From Oscillospiraceae bacterium (GTDB lineage Bacteria; Bacillota; Clostridia; Saccharofermentanales; Saccharofermentanaceae), in contig CACYMP010000007.1 in the NCBI GenBank assembly GCA_902775565.1, positions 50,500-114,499 of the forward strand: 64,000 nt of DNA, read 5' to 3'. The notes below the pieces were generated by a model. It saw only the letters and a list, made by a program, of their open reading frames with translations, was not told the DNA's origin and made no database searches. Of the stretch, positions 1-9,105 are shown piece after piece. How positions within the stretch are numbered: the first letter of the stretch is position 1; each line of letters opens with the position of its first letter. A program made the translations under genes and the position numbers.

Positions 1-1001
1 TCGATAAGGTCATTGCTTTCGATAACTTAAGACAGAAGATCGTGCTTGTCGGCAACGTCAGAGCAGACGACCTGGATAACAGCTACGTCAAGACATGCAA
101 AGAGCTCGAAAAGATCGCAGAGATCATCATCGGCGGCACTCCCGCAGACGAGCCTTCTGGAAGGCTTCTTTCCGAAGTAAAGCCTCTTTTCGACAAAGAA
201 AGATACTGCGAGATGGTTGAGAAAGCCAAGCATCACATCAAGGAAGGTGACATTTTCCAGATCGTTTTGTCCAACCGCTTAGAAGCAGACTACGAGGGCT
301 CGATGCTCAACGTTTACAGAGTCCTGCGCACACTCAATCCTTCGCCTTACATGTTCTATTTTTCGGGCACGGATGTTGAGGTCGCGGGTGCATCACCCGA
401 GACGCTCGTCAAGCTCGAGGACGGAAAGCTCTACACCTTCCCTCTCGCAGGCACACGTCCCAGAGGAAAGACTGACGAGGAAGACAAGGCTCTTGAAGCT
501 GACCTTCTCGCTGACGAGAAAGAACTCGCAGAGCACAACATGCTCGTTGACCTTGGCCGTAACGACATCGGCAAGATAGCTAAGTTCGGAACCGTAGAGG
601 TCATGAAATATCATTCGATCGAGCGTTTCTCACATGTAATGCATATCGGCTCGACAGTAAGAGGCGAGATCAGGGACGACAAAGACGCATTTGATGCGAT
701 CGATGCCATCCTCCCTGCCGGCACTCTTTCGGGAGCTCCCAAGATCAAGGCATGCCAGCTCATCAACGAGCTCGAAAGGAACAAGCGCGGCATCTACGGC
801 GGCGCGATCGGTTACATCGATTTCGGCGGTAACCTTGATACATGTATCGCTATCAGACTTGCTTACAAGAAGAACGGCAAGATCTACGTAAGATCAGGCG
901 CCGGCATCGTATACGACTCGGTACCCGAGAAGGAATATCAGGAATGCATCAACAAAGCCGCTGCGGTCGTTAAGGCGATCGAAAGCGCGAACGAGCTTTA
1001 A
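1..1001 (+). CDS. trpE: Anthranilate synthase component I (5' end outside window)
   Basis: Converts chorismate plus ammonia to anthranilate, the first step of tryptophan synthesis, as partner of TrpG. The reading frame is open from base 3, so the protein starts upstream; the feedback-binding N-terminal part is missing here. The chorismate-binding fold is clear: the substrate motifs around LPAGTLSGAPKIKA and the C-terminal run containing GGAIGYIDF, IRLAY and RSGAGIV are as in the family. It ends 13 bases before trpG, whose site AAGGAGGG lies in the gap. It heads a trpEGDCFBA operon. The leader, where a T-box or attenuator would be expected, lies outside the window. Identity is secure. Confidence 0.97.
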   Translation, partial: DKVIAFDNLRQKIVLVGNVRADDLDNSYVKTCKELEKIAEIIIGGTPADEPSGRLLSEVKPLFDKERYCEMVEKAKHHIKEGDIFQIVLSNRLEADYEGSMLNVYRVLRTLNPSPYMFYFSGTDVEVAGASPETLVKLEDGKLYTFPLAGTRPRGKTDEEDKALEADLLADEKELAEHNMLVDLGRNDIGKIAKFGTVEVMKYHSIERFSHVMHIGSTVRGEIRDDKDAFDAIDAILPAGTLSGAPKIKACQLINELERNKRGIYGGAIGYIDFGGNLDTCIAIRLAYKKNGKIYVRSGAGIVYDSVPEKEYQECINKAAAVVKAIESANEL

Positions 1002-1014
1002 GGAGGGCAAATAA

Positions 1015-1602
1015 ATGATACTCATCATCGATAACTACGACAGCTTCTCCTACAATCTCTACCAGTTGATTGGTTCCATCGATCCTGACATAAAGGTCAT
1101 CAGAAACGACGCGATGACGGCAGATGAGGTGCTCGCACTTAATCCTAAAGCGATCATCCTTTCACCCGGTCCGGGACGCCCGGCTGACGCGGGTATCTGT
1201 GAAGACCTCGCTGTCAAAGCGGCAGGAAAAGTCCCCCTCCTCGGTGTGTGCTTAGGACATCAGGCGATCACTGAAGCATACGGCGGAGTGGTCGGATATG
1301 CCAAGCAGCTCATGCACGGCAAACAGTCAAGAGCCGAGATCGATGTCAGCTGCGAGCTTTTCAAAGGCCTGTTCATCGAGATCGATGTCGCGAGATATCA
1401 CTCGCTCGCCGCGGAAGAAGCATCGCTCCCCGACGTTCTCAAAGTCATATCAAGAACGAAGGACGGCGAGATAATGGCGATAAAGCACAGGGATTACGAC
1501 ATTTACGGACTTCAGTTCCATCCGGAATCGATACTTACACCTGAAGGAAAAACGATACTTAAAAATTTTATTGAAATAGCTGAGAGGAGAACAACAAAAT
1601 GA
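1015..1602 (+). CDS. trpG: Anthranilate synthase glutamine amidotransferase
   Basis: Class I glutamine amidotransferase that feeds ammonia from glutamine to TrpE. The 195-residue protein has the usual length for a stand-alone TrpG. The oxyanion motif [10 protein letters not shown] is at about 51-60, the nucleophile Cys79 sits in [10 protein letters not shown], and His169 and Glu171 in LQFHPES complete the triad. AAGGAGGGC lies 7 bases before the ATG. Its stop overlaps the trpD start as ATGA, a sign of translational coupling. A pabA role is possible for such enzymes in general, but the place between trpE and trpD argues for tryptophan synthesis. Confidence 0.97.
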   Translation: MILIIDNYDSFSYNLYQLIGSIDPDIKVIRNDAMTADEVLALNPKAIILSPGPGRPADAGICEDLAVKAAGKVPLLGVCLGHQAITEAYGGVVGYAKQLMHGKQSRAEIDVSCELFKGLFIEIDVARYHSLAAEEASLPDVLKVISRTKDGEIMAIKHRDYDIYGLQFHPESILTPEGKTILKNFIEIAERRTTK

Positions 1603-2624
1603 TCAAAGAAGCAATCGAAAAGATCGTAATGAAGCAGGACCTCACATACGAAGAGGCATACACAGTCATGAACGAGATCATGAACGGCGAGACAACGCCT
1701 ACACAGAACGCCGCATTCCTTGCCGCCCTTTCAACAAAGAGCGCAAAAGCTGAGACGATCGATGAAATCACGGGCTGCGCTAAGGCTATGAGAGAGCATG
1801 CCACTCCTCTCGATCACCCCGGCATCAAGACGCTTGAGATCGTGGGAACCGGCGGAGACCGCGCAGGAAGCTTCAACATCTCCACCACTTCCGCATTCAT
1901 CGCTGCAGCAGCAGGCGCAAAGGTAACCAAGCATGGCAACCGCGCGGCATCCTCCAAATCAGGCACTGCCGACTGCTTGGAAGCCCTCGGCGCAAACATC
2001 GCCCTCGAGCCCGAGAAGTGCTCGGAGCTTCTTAAAGATGCCGGCTTCTGCTTCCTTTTCGCTCAGAAGTATCACTCATCCATGAAGTATGTCGGAGCCA
2101 TCAGAAGAGAGCTCGGCTTCCGTACGGTATTCAACATCTTAGGACCCATCACGAACCCTGCACATCCCGAAGGATATCTGCTCGGCGTTTACGATGAATA
2201 TCTCGTCGAAGTAATTGCGGAAGTTCTTAAGAACCTCGGTGCCGAAAGAGCAATGGTCGTTTACGGACAGGATAAGTTAGACGAGATCTCCATCTCAGCT
2301 CCCACGACAGTAGCAGAACTCAAAGACGGCAAGATAACAAAATACGTTATCTCCCCCGAGCAGTTCGGCATTCCGTTCGGAACGAAGGATGAAGTTGCAG
2401 GCGGAACTCCCGAGGAGAATGCGCAGACAACGAGAAAGATCCTTTCAGGCGAGATCAAGGGCACAAAGCGCAACGTCGTACTTCTCAACGCAGGCTGTGC
2501 AATCTACGTTGCAGGTCTTGCAGATTCCATCGGAGATGGTATAAAGAAGGCCGGTGAAATGATCGATTCCGGCAAAGCGCTGGAGACTTTAGACAAATTC
2601 GTTGAACTTTCAAACAAGGCGTGA
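1599..2624 (+). CDS. trpD: Anthranilate phosphoribosyltransferase
   Basis: Transfers phosphoribose from PRPP to anthranilate. The 341-residue protein carries the family PRPP/magnesium loop [14 protein letters not shown] at about 85-98, the following [21 protein letters not shown] region (around 113-133) and the later [14 protein letters not shown] segment. Full length for the family and not fused to TrpG. It begins inside the trpG stop codon (ATGA) and ends 9 bases before trpC, with GAGGAAAAAAG as ribosome site for the next gene. Confidence 0.97.
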   Translation: MIKEAIEKIVMKQDLTYEEAYTVMNEIMNGETTPTQNAAFLAALSTKSAKAETIDEITGCAKAMREHATPLDHPGIKTLEIVGTGGDRAGSFNISTTSAFIAAAAGAKVTKHGNRAASSKSGTADCLEALGANIALEPEKCSELLKDAGFCFLFAQKYHSSMKYVGAIRRELGFRTVFNILGPITNPAHPEGYLLGVYDEYLVEVIAEVLKNLGAERAMVVYGQDKLDEISISAPTTVAELKDGKITKYVISPEQFGIPFGTKDEVAGGTPEENAQTTRKILSGEIKGTKRNVVLLNAGCAIYVAGLADSIGDGIKKAGEMIDSGKALETLDKFVELSNKA

Positions 2625-2633
2625 GGAAAAAAG

Positions 2634-3431
2634 ATGGGCGATATTCTGGTTACGATCGCAGAGAGCACAAGAAAAAGAGTTGAAGCTGCAAAGCTTTTAA
2701 CTCCCGAAAACGTTATCCGCGAGCAGGCTCTGGCACTTTATATGGAACGGGGCAGAAACTGCTCCGTATCCTTTAAGGAAGCGCTTGCCAAAAGCGGTAT
2801 GAGCTTCATCTGCGAGTGCAAGAAAGCATCGCCTTCCAAAGGGATCATCGCAGAAGATTTCCCTTACCTCGAGATCGCAAAAGACTACGAGGCAGCGGGA
2901 GCTTCGGCGATATCCGTACTCACGGAACCGGAATGGTTCAAAGGTGATCTGAAATATCTGAAAGAGATATCGTCTGCCGTTAATATCCCTGTTCTAAGAA
3001 AAGACTTCACCATCTCACCTTACATGATCTATGAGGCATATATAAACGGTGCTTCAGCAGTCCTCCTCATATGTTCGCTCCTGGACAGGGAAACGCTTAA
3101 ACAATATCTGGAGATCGCCAAGAGCCTGGGACTCGATGCTCTTGTTGAAGCTCATGACAGCAATGAAGTGAAGACGGCAGCCGATTGTGGCGCTGAGATC
3201 ATAGGCGTAAACAACCGCAATCTGAGAACTTTTGAAGTCAATGCATCCAACTGCTTAAGGCTCAGAAATGAGATTCCGGAAGGCGTCCTTTTCGTTGCCG
3301 AGAGCGGTATCAAGAGCAGAGACGACATCAGAATACTTGAAGAAAACAAAGTCGACGCTGTTCTTATCGGCGAGGCGCTCATGAGATCTGCTGACAAGAA
3401 AGCTTATCTGAACGGACTTAAGTATGACTGA
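2634..3431 (+). CDS. trpC: Indole-3-glycerol phosphate synthase
   Basis: Closes the ring of CdRP to indole-3-glycerol phosphate. The 265-residue TIM barrel shows the expected catalytic segments: CECKKASPSKGII near 60-73, AISVLTEPEWFKG near 93-105, VLRKDFTISPYMIYEA near 119-134 and the phosphate-binding IGVNNRNLRTFEV and VAESGI stretches. It is separate from TrpF, as in most Firmicutes. Its end overlaps the trpF start by 8 bases. Confidence 0.97.
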   Translation: MGDILVTIAESTRKRVEAAKLLTPENVIREQALALYMERGRNCSVSFKEALAKSGMSFICECKKASPSKGIIAEDFPYLEIAKDYEAAGASAISVLTEPEWFKGDLKYLKEISSAVNIPVLRKDFTISPYMIYEAYINGASAVLLICSLLDRETLKQYLEIAKSLGLDALVEAHDSNEVKTAADCGAEIIGVNNRNLRTFEVNASNCLRLRNEIPEGVLFVAESGIKSRDDIRILEENKVDAVLIGEALMRSADKKAYLNGLKYD

Positions 3432-4032
3432 TACAAAGATCAAATTCTGCGGTCTTCGTCTGGAAGAAGACGTTAAGCTCGCGGCATCGCTTGATGCCGA
3501 CTTCATGGGCTTCATCTTGTCCGAAAGGTTCAGGCGCTATGTATCGCCTGACGAAGTATCGCGCCTCAAGCAGTTTGTGCCTTCCAGGACAAAGACGGTA
3601 GGCGTTTTCGTTGACGAGCCAGAAGACTACGTTATAGCCTGCGCAAAGCAAGCTGATCTCGACATGATCCAGCTTCACGGCTGCGAGGACGACGCTTATA
3701 TTGCGGATATTAAAGAAAAAACAGGTCTTCCGGTAATAAAAATGATTAAGCCCGTATCTATTGATGATATAATAACTGCTCGGCAGAGTATGGCAGACCT
3801 TATCCTGCTCGACTCGGGCGCAGGCGGGACCGGCAGGGTCTTCGACTGGTCGCTCGCGGAGAACTTAGGCAGGGATTATATCCTGGCAGGCGGACTGACA
3901 CCGGATAACGTCGGTGACGCTGTGAAAAGATTAAAGCCTTTCGCAGTTGATGTCAGTTCCGGAGTCGAGACAGACGGATCGAAAGACTCTTCTAAAATGA
4001 AAGCATTTGCCGCGGAGGTAAGAAAGATATGA
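3424..4032 (+). CDS. trpF: Phosphoribosylanthranilate isomerase
   Basis: Amadori isomerisation of PRA to CdRP. The 202-residue barrel starts with the KFCGL motif bearing the catalytic cysteine, and has VGVFVDE, IQLHG and the [15 protein letters not shown] segment with the conserved catalytic Asp. The phosphate loop [11 protein letters not shown] follows. Overlaps trpC by 8 bases and trpB by 4 (ATGA), so it is translated as part of the operon. Confidence 0.96.
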   Translation: MTDTKIKFCGLRLEEDVKLAASLDADFMGFILSERFRRYVSPDEVSRLKQFVPSRTKTVGVFVDEPEDYVIACAKQADLDMIQLHGCEDDAYIADIKEKTGLPVIKMIKPVSIDDIITARQSMADLILLDSGAGGTGRVFDWSLAENLGRDYILAGGLTPDNVGDAVKRLKPFAVDVSSGVETDGSKDSSKMKAFAAEVRKI

Positions 4033-5219
4033 CAAATCCTGAAGGCAGGTTCGGAATACACGGCGGACAGTATATCCCCGAGACACTGATGAATGCCGTG
4101 ATCGAGCTTGAGGAAGCATATAACCGTTACAAGAACGACCCGGAGTTCAACAAGGAACTGACCGGACTTTTCAATAACTACGCAGGGCGCCCCTCCCTTC
4201 TGTACTACGCCGATAAGATGACAAAAGACTTAGGCGGCGCTAAGGTCTATCTCAAGCGAGAAGACTTGAATCACACGGGTTCACACAAGATAAACAATGT
4301 TCTGGGTCAGGCCCTGCTTGCAAAGAAAATGGGCAAGACACGTCTTATCGCCGAGACCGGCGCAGGCCAGCACGGCGTTGCAACTGCAACGGCAGCGGCA
4401 CTTCTCGGAATGGAATGCGTTGTCTTCATGGGTGAGGAAGACACAAAGCGTCAGGCATTAAACGTATACAGGATGAGGCTTCTTGGCGCTGACGTTATTC
4501 CCGTAAAGACCGGCACTGCAACGCTTAAGGATGCCGTTTCCGAAGCCATGCGCGAATGGACTTCACGCATTACCGATACGCACTACTGCTTAGGTTCAGT
4601 CATGGGGCCTCACCCCTTCCCCACCATCGTCAGGGACTTCCAGGCAGTCATCTCACGCGAGATAAAGCAGCAGATGATGGAAGCCGAAGGACGTCTTCCC
4701 GACGTCGTTATGGCATGCTGCGGAGGCGGTTCAAACGCTATTGGTTCCTTCTATCATTTCATCGAAGACAAGAGCGTACGTCTCATCGGATGCGAAGCGG
4801 CAGGCAGAGGCATCGATACTTTCGAGACTGCGGCAACGATCAACACGGGCCGTCTGGGTATCTTCCACGGCATGAAGTCTTATTTCTGCCAGGATGAATT
4901 CGGCCAGATCGCTCCCGTTTACTCGATCTCGGCAGGTCTCGACTATCCGGGGATCGGACCTGAACATGCACATCTCCATGACATCGGCAGAGCCGAATAT
5001 GTCCCCGTAACAGACGATGAAGCAGTCAATGCATTCGAGTATCTGTCACGCACCGAGGGCATCATTCCCGCTATCGAGTCAGCTCACGCTGTAGCCCACG
5101 CGCTCAAGATCGTTCCCGGAATGCCCAAGGACAAGACGGTGGTAATCACCATCTCCGGCAGAGGCGACAAGGACTGCGCGGCTATCGCAAGATACAGAGG
5201 AGAAGATATCAATGAGTAA
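4029..5219 (+). CDS. trpB: Tryptophan synthase beta chain
   Basis: PLP enzyme joining indole and serine to tryptophan, in complex with TrpA. 396 residues. The PLP lysine is Lys87 in [21 protein letters not shown] and the phosphate-binding [10 protein letters not shown] loop are intact. It is the short TrpB1 type that pairs with TrpA, not the TrpB2 type. The final codons overlap the trpA start by 8 bases, fitting an obligate alpha-beta complex. Confidence 0.98.
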   Translation: MTNPEGRFGIHGGQYIPETLMNAVIELEEAYNRYKNDPEFNKELTGLFNNYAGRPSLLYYADKMTKDLGGAKVYLKREDLNHTGSHKINNVLGQALLAKKMGKTRLIAETGAGQHGVATATAAALLGMECVVFMGEEDTKRQALNVYRMRLLGADVIPVKTGTATLKDAVSEAMREWTSRITDTHYCLGSVMGPHPFPTIVRDFQAVISREIKQQMMEAEGRLPDVVMACCGGGSNAIGSFYHFIEDKSVRLIGCEAAGRGIDTFETAATINTGRLGIFHGMKSYFCQDEFGQIAPVYSISAGLDYPGIGPEHAHLHDIGRAEYVPVTDDEAVNAFEYLSRTEGIIPAIESAHAVAHALKIVPGMPKDKTVVITISGRGDKDCAAIARYRGEDINE

Positions 5220-5982
5220 TATAAGCAAAGCTTTTGAAAACGGGAAAGCATTCATCCCCTTCATCACATGCGGAGACCCTGATCTCGAGACAACGGCCAG
5301 GGTCGTAAAAGAAGCCGTAAGAGCAGGCGCAGACCTGATCGAACTCGGCATTCCCTTTTCCGATCCCACCGCCGAAGGTCCTGTTATCCAGGCCGCAAGT
5401 GAAAGAGCTTTGAAGGCAGGAACAACAACGGATAAGATCTTTGAAATGGTTGCAGAACTCCGCAGGGAAGTCGCCATTCCGCTTACATTCATGACATACG
5501 CGAACGTCGTTTTCTCATACGGTGCAGACCGTTTCATGTCCAGGTGCAGCGAAGTTGGTATCGACGGTCTTGTCCTTCCTGACATTCCTTTCGAGGAGAA
5601 AGAGGAATTCCTTCCTTTCGCGAAAAAATACGGCATCGATCTCGTAAGCCTTATCGCTCCAACATCCGAAGACCGCATCTCCATGATCGCGGAAGAAGCG
5701 GAAGGTTACATCTACATCGTTTCAAGCCTCGGTGTTACCGGCGTAAGGAACAAGATCACGACTGATATCGCAAGCCTCACATCGAAGGTAAAAGAAGCTT
5801 CGCATGTTCCCTGCGCGATCGGATTCGGCATTTCGACACCCGAACAGGCTAAGAACATGGCGCAGTACGCTGACGGCGTCATCGTCGGCTCCGCTATCGT
5901 CAAGATAATCGCAGAATACGGCAAGGACGCCCCTTCTCATGTATATGAATACGTTAAGTCGATGAAGGATGCCATCAGGTAA
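5212..5982 (+). CDS. trpA: Tryptophan synthase alpha chain
   Basis: Cleaves indole-3-glycerol phosphate to indole for TrpB. 256 residues, with FITCGDPD, the catalytic Glu44 in [10 protein letters not shown] (equivalent to E. coli Glu49), SSLGVTGVR and the phosphate loop near [10 protein letters not shown]. The second catalytic position, E. coli Asp60 in ADGP, is glutamate here (Glu55 in [10 protein letters not shown]). That keeps an acid but lengthens the side chain; I think this may be a lineage variant, but cannot check. AGGAGAAGATATCA precedes the ATG. Two bases separate it from pepT. Confidence 0.97.
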   Translation: MSNISKAFENGKAFIPFITCGDPDLETTARVVKEAVRAGADLIELGIPFSDPTAEGPVIQAASERALKAGTTTDKIFEMVAELRREVAIPLTFMTYANVVFSYGADRFMSRCSEVGIDGLVLPDIPFEEKEEFLPFAKKYGIDLVSLIAPTSEDRISMIAEEAEGYIYIVSSLGVTGVRNKITTDIASLTSKVKEASHVPCAIGFGISTPEQAKNMAQYADGVIVGSAIVKIIAEYGKDAPSHVYEYVKSMKDAIR

Positions 5983-5984
5983 AT

Positions 5985-7181
5985 ATGCAGCAACAGTCAC
6001 TCGTTGAACGTTTCTTAAGATACGTCAGGATCGATACACAGTCTGACGAAGAGTCTGGCAGGCATCCTTCCACAGACAAGCAGCGCGATCTTGCAGACCT
6101 CCTGGTCACTGAATTGAAGGACCTTGGACTCGATGTCGATTACGACGAGAAGAACTGTTATGTCTACGCATATCTTCCTCCGAAAGATTCTGATACAGAC
6201 CTGGGATTTATCGCCCATATGGATACTTCCCCGGCTGTTTCGGGCAAAGACGTAAAGCCACACATCATCCATTCCTATGACGGCAACGATGATATCCTGG
6301 ACCGCAATGATTTTCCTGAGCTCAATGAACACATCGGCGAAGATCTCATAAGGACTGACGGCACAACTCTTCTCGGCGCTGACGACAAAGCAGGCATCGC
6401 CGAGATAATGGAAATGCTCTGCTACTTCAGGTCAAATCCGGAAATCAGCCATCACGGAATAGCAGTCGCCTTCACTCCCGACGAAGAGATCGGCGAAGGA
6501 ACTTTGAATTTTGACTTAACGAGATTTCATGCAAGACAGGCTTATACCGTTGACGGCGGCAAGTTCGGGATACTCGAATACGAGTGCTTCAACGCTGCCG
6601 TTGCGACTGTTGAGATAAAAGGCAAAAGCGTTCACACGGGATCTGCCAAAGGCATCATGATCAACGCTTCCCTTGTCGCCAATGAATTCATCAATCTCAT
6701 GCCTGAAGATGAGACACCCGAGACGACAGAAGGCTACGAGGGATTCTATTATCTCGACAGCATCCGTTCCGAGTGCGAGAGAGCGCGCATGCAGTTTCTG
6801 ATAAGAGACCACGATCTTGAAAAGTTTGCCGCGCGCAAGGAATTCATGAAAGATGCCGCGTTCACCATTAACGAACGCTACGGAACGGAAATCTGCAAGA
6901 TCACGATCGAGGACCAGTATCCGAACATGGCCATGTTCCTGAAAGATCACATGGACCTCATAGAACGCGCTCAGAAAGCCGTCAAAAAAGCAGGAGGCAA
7001 TCCGTCATCAGAACCCGTAAGAGGCGGCACGGACGGTGCCATACTGAGTTCCAGAGGCCTTCCCTGCCCTAACCTTTCCACTGGCGGATATAACTATCAC
7101 AGCCGCTACGAATTCGCATCCGTCCCGGAGATGCAAAGATCCCTTCAGGTGCTTATCTGTCTTGCGATGCCTGATAATTAA
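5985..7181 (+). CDS. pepT: Peptidase T, M20 family tripeptidase
   Basis: Zinc aminopeptidase releasing the N-terminal residue of tripeptides in the cytoplasm. 398 residues. The dizinc ligands are visible: His78 and Asp80 in AHMDTSP, Asp in LLGADDKAG near 137-143, the Glu pair in DEEIGEGT near 172, and the C-terminal His in NYHSRYEF. RGGTDGAILSSRGLPCPN is a typical PepT stretch. It begins 2 bases after trpA and has no terminator before it, so it is probably cotranscribed with trp genes. Why a tripeptidase rides on the trp operon is not clear from the sequence. Confidence 0.95.
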   Translation: MQQQSLVERFLRYVRIDTQSDEESGRHPSTDKQRDLADLLVTELKDLGLDVDYDEKNCYVYAYLPPKDSDTDLGFIAHMDTSPAVSGKDVKPHIIHSYDGNDDILDRNDFPELNEHIGEDLIRTDGTTLLGADDKAGIAEIMEMLCYFRSNPEISHHGIAVAFTPDEEIGEGTLNFDLTRFHARQAYTVDGGKFGILEYECFNAAVATVEIKGKSVHTGSAKGIMINASLVANEFINLMPEDETPETTEGYEGFYYLDSIRSECERARMQFLIRDHDLEKFAARKEFMKDAAFTINERYGTEICKITIEDQYPNMAMFLKDHMDLIERAQKAVKKAGGNPSSEPVRGGTDGAILSSRGLPCPNLSTGGYNYHSRYEFASVPEMQRSLQVLICLAMPDN

Positions 7182-7239
7182 AAAGGCAGTATGTGATAGA
7201 ATTAGGTAATTCAATTTCAGGAAGTAAGAAAAGCTTGGT

Positions 7240-8406
7240 ATGAGTCAGATCAAATTTGTTAAAGTAGCTTATGTCCACGACTGGTTATATGCGAACCGCG
7301 ACAGAAGAGAAGTCGACGTTGCCGCAGCTCTCGGCTGGGACGTCACTGTCGTCAAGCCCGACAACGGCAAGGACGACGTACCTGACAGATACAAGCTCCT
7401 GAAGTTTACGACAAGGCCACACAAGCACTTCCCCAAAAAGCTCAACCAGATCTCTGCCGGCATCAGATGGGCCAAGGAGATCGCCAAGCTCGAGCCCGAT
7501 ATAATCAGCGGACACAACCTGACCGGCATGTATATCGCCATGCTTTCCAACAAGCACAGGAAAGACAAAAAGAAGGCCCGTCTCGTATATGACGCGCATG
7601 AATATCTGATGGGTCAGCTTGTGAGAGCCAACGCGCTGAAGCGCAAGTTTAACGGTGCGATTGAGAAGTATGTCATCAGGCATTCAGACCTGCCCATGTT
7701 CGTAAACGATTCCATAGCCGACGCGGTTCAGAAAGACTACAAGTTGGACCAAAGGCCGCTCTGCGTCAGGAACTTCCCTAACCGCGCACCCGAAGTCTCT
7801 TCCGAAGAGAAAGCTGCCGCGAGAAAAGAACTTGAAGATCTTTTCGAGGATAAGTGCGAGAAGTTCATCGTCATGTTCCACGGACAGTTCCGCTCGGGAT
7901 GCAGCATGGAAAAGCTGATCAAAGCCGCTGAAGCGATCCCTTCAATGTATCTGGTATTCCTCGGCTATGCGGTAAATCTCGATTACTACACCGGCCTGAT
8001 CAACTCATCTTCTGCAAAGAACAGGATCGCGATACACGATGCCGTTCCCCAGAAAGAGCTGTGGAAATATATTTCCGCCGCCGACCTCGAGGCCGTCATC
8101 ATCGAGAATAAAAATGCAAGCTACTACTATTCGCTTCCCAACAAACTTTTAGAAAGCATCCAGGGTTTAACACCCGTCATAGGCTCGGTCTATCCCGAGA
8201 TCAAAGCCATAATCGATAAGTACAAGGTCGGTATCACATGCGTTCCGGAGGATCAGTCTTCCATCAACAAGTCGATCGAATACATGATCGCAAACAAAGA
8301 GTTCTTAGCTGAATGCAGGAACAACTGCATCAGCGCAAGAGAAGAACTTTGCTGGGAAAAGGAAAGCAAGACTTTGGAAGCCGCTTTCCGCAAGCTCGCT
8401 CAGTAA
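7240..8406 (+). CDS. Glycosyltransferase, GT4/GT-B type
   Basis: Probable sugar transferase of the GT-B fold. 388 residues. The N-terminal half opens with KVAYVHDWLYANRDRREVDV followed by a Rossmann-like run and DIISGHNLTGMYIAML. The C-terminal half has the nucleotide-sugar pattern: FIVMFHGQF, then LPNKLLESIQGLTPVIGS near 300. The start lacks a well-placed ribosome site (GGAAG is 15 bases away), so the exact start is less sure. 58 bases separate it from pepT. It converges on the exopolysaccharide cluster across a shared hairpin at 8475-8509, which suggests a role in the same surface glycan; acceptor unknown. Confidence 0.85.
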   Translation: MSQIKFVKVAYVHDWLYANRDRREVDVAAALGWDVTVVKPDNGKDDVPDRYKLLKFTTRPHKHFPKKLNQISAGIRWAKEIAKLEPDIISGHNLTGMYIAMLSNKHRKDKKKARLVYDAHEYLMGQLVRANALKRKFNGAIEKYVIRHSDLPMFVNDSIADAVQKDYKLDQRPLCVRNFPNRAPEVSSEEKAAARKELEDLFEDKCEKFIVMFHGQFRSGCSMEKLIKAAEAIPSMYLVFLGYAVNLDYYTGLINSSSAKNRIAIHDAVPQKELWKYISAADLEAVIIENKNASYYYSLPNKLLESIQGLTPVIGSVYPEIKAIIDKYKVGITCVPEDQSSINKSIEYMIANKEFLAECRNNCISAREELCWEKESKTLEAAFRKLAQ

Positions 8407-8474
8407 GTCTTTCCTTTGGTCCTTGGCCGCCGGCCGTCTTCGACAGCCGGTTCCCGAAAATGACGCAATAAAAA

Positions 8475-8509
8475 ACGGCTGAACCGGAGTTTTCCGGGAT
8501 TTCAGCCGT
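8475..8509. terminator. Bidirectional terminator between convergent genes
   Basis: ACGGCTGAA at 8475-8483 pairs with TTCAGCCGT at 8501-8509, with an inner CCGG/CCGG pairing. An A run precedes it and an AT-rich tract follows, so it can act for the plus-strand glycosyltransferase and the minus-strand acyltransferase. Confidence 0.75.
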
Positions 8510-8532
8510 AATTAATTCATTTCAAAAGCAGA

Positions 8533-9096
8533 TCAGACCAGCCTGCCGTTCTCGATCTTGAACTGACGTCCGCAGTCGGGGCACTTGAGATCAGGATCTA
8601 ATACCTGACCGCACTCGCATACCCAGCCGATCTGCCTGGCGGGAACGCCTGCCATGAGCGCATGCGGGATTACATTCTTTGTTACGACTGCGCCTGCGGC
8701 GATAGTCGCAAATTCACCTATCTCGTGATTGCATACGATCGTTGCGTTAGCGCCGATCGTAGCGTCGTGGTGAACGACCGTCTTCTTATAGCCGGCACTT
8801 CCCTTGGGGTAGCGTGCTCTCGGTGTAAGGTCATTTGTGAAGACACATGAAGGACCGCAGAAAACACAGTCTTCAAGCGTAACGCCCTCATAAACGGAAA
8901 CGTTGTTCTGTATCTTTACGCCATTGCCGATCGTAACATCCTTGGAGATGTTTACGTTCTGGCCGAGCGAGCACTTCTCGCCGATAACTGCGCCGGACTG
9001 GATGTGGCAGAAGTGCCATACCTTTGTGCCGCTGCCGATCTTGACGTTATCGTCTACGTAGGCTGATTCATGAACGAAATAGTTTTTTTCTTCCAT
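8533..9096 (-). CDS. Hexapeptide-repeat acyltransferase with C-terminal zinc ribbon
   Basis: Left-handed beta-helix acyltransferase, most like the WbpD/WlbB family that N-acetylates UDP-amino sugars. Repeats run from about residue 10 (KIGSGTKVWHF) to 150 (AAGAVVTKNVIPHALMAGVPAR). An odd addition is the C-terminal tail with CECG and CPDCG pairs, a probable four-cysteine zinc ribbon; related proteins with this tail exist but it is not part of the catalytic fold. I place the start at the ATG at 9096 rather than an upstream TTG. It lies 9 bases after the DUF4012 gene and is last in the exopolysaccharide run. Confidence 0.85.
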   Translation of the reverse strand: MEEKNYFVHESAYVDDNVKIGSGTKVWHFCHIQSGAVIGEKCSLGQNVNISKDVTIGNGVKIQNNVSVYEGVTLEDCVFCGPSCVFTNDLTPRARYPKGSAGYKKTVVHHDATIGANATIVCNHEIGEFATIAAGAVVTKNVIPHALMAGVPARQIGWVCECGQVLDPDLKCPDCGRQFKIENGRLV

Positions 9097-9105
9097 AAGC
9101 AATTC

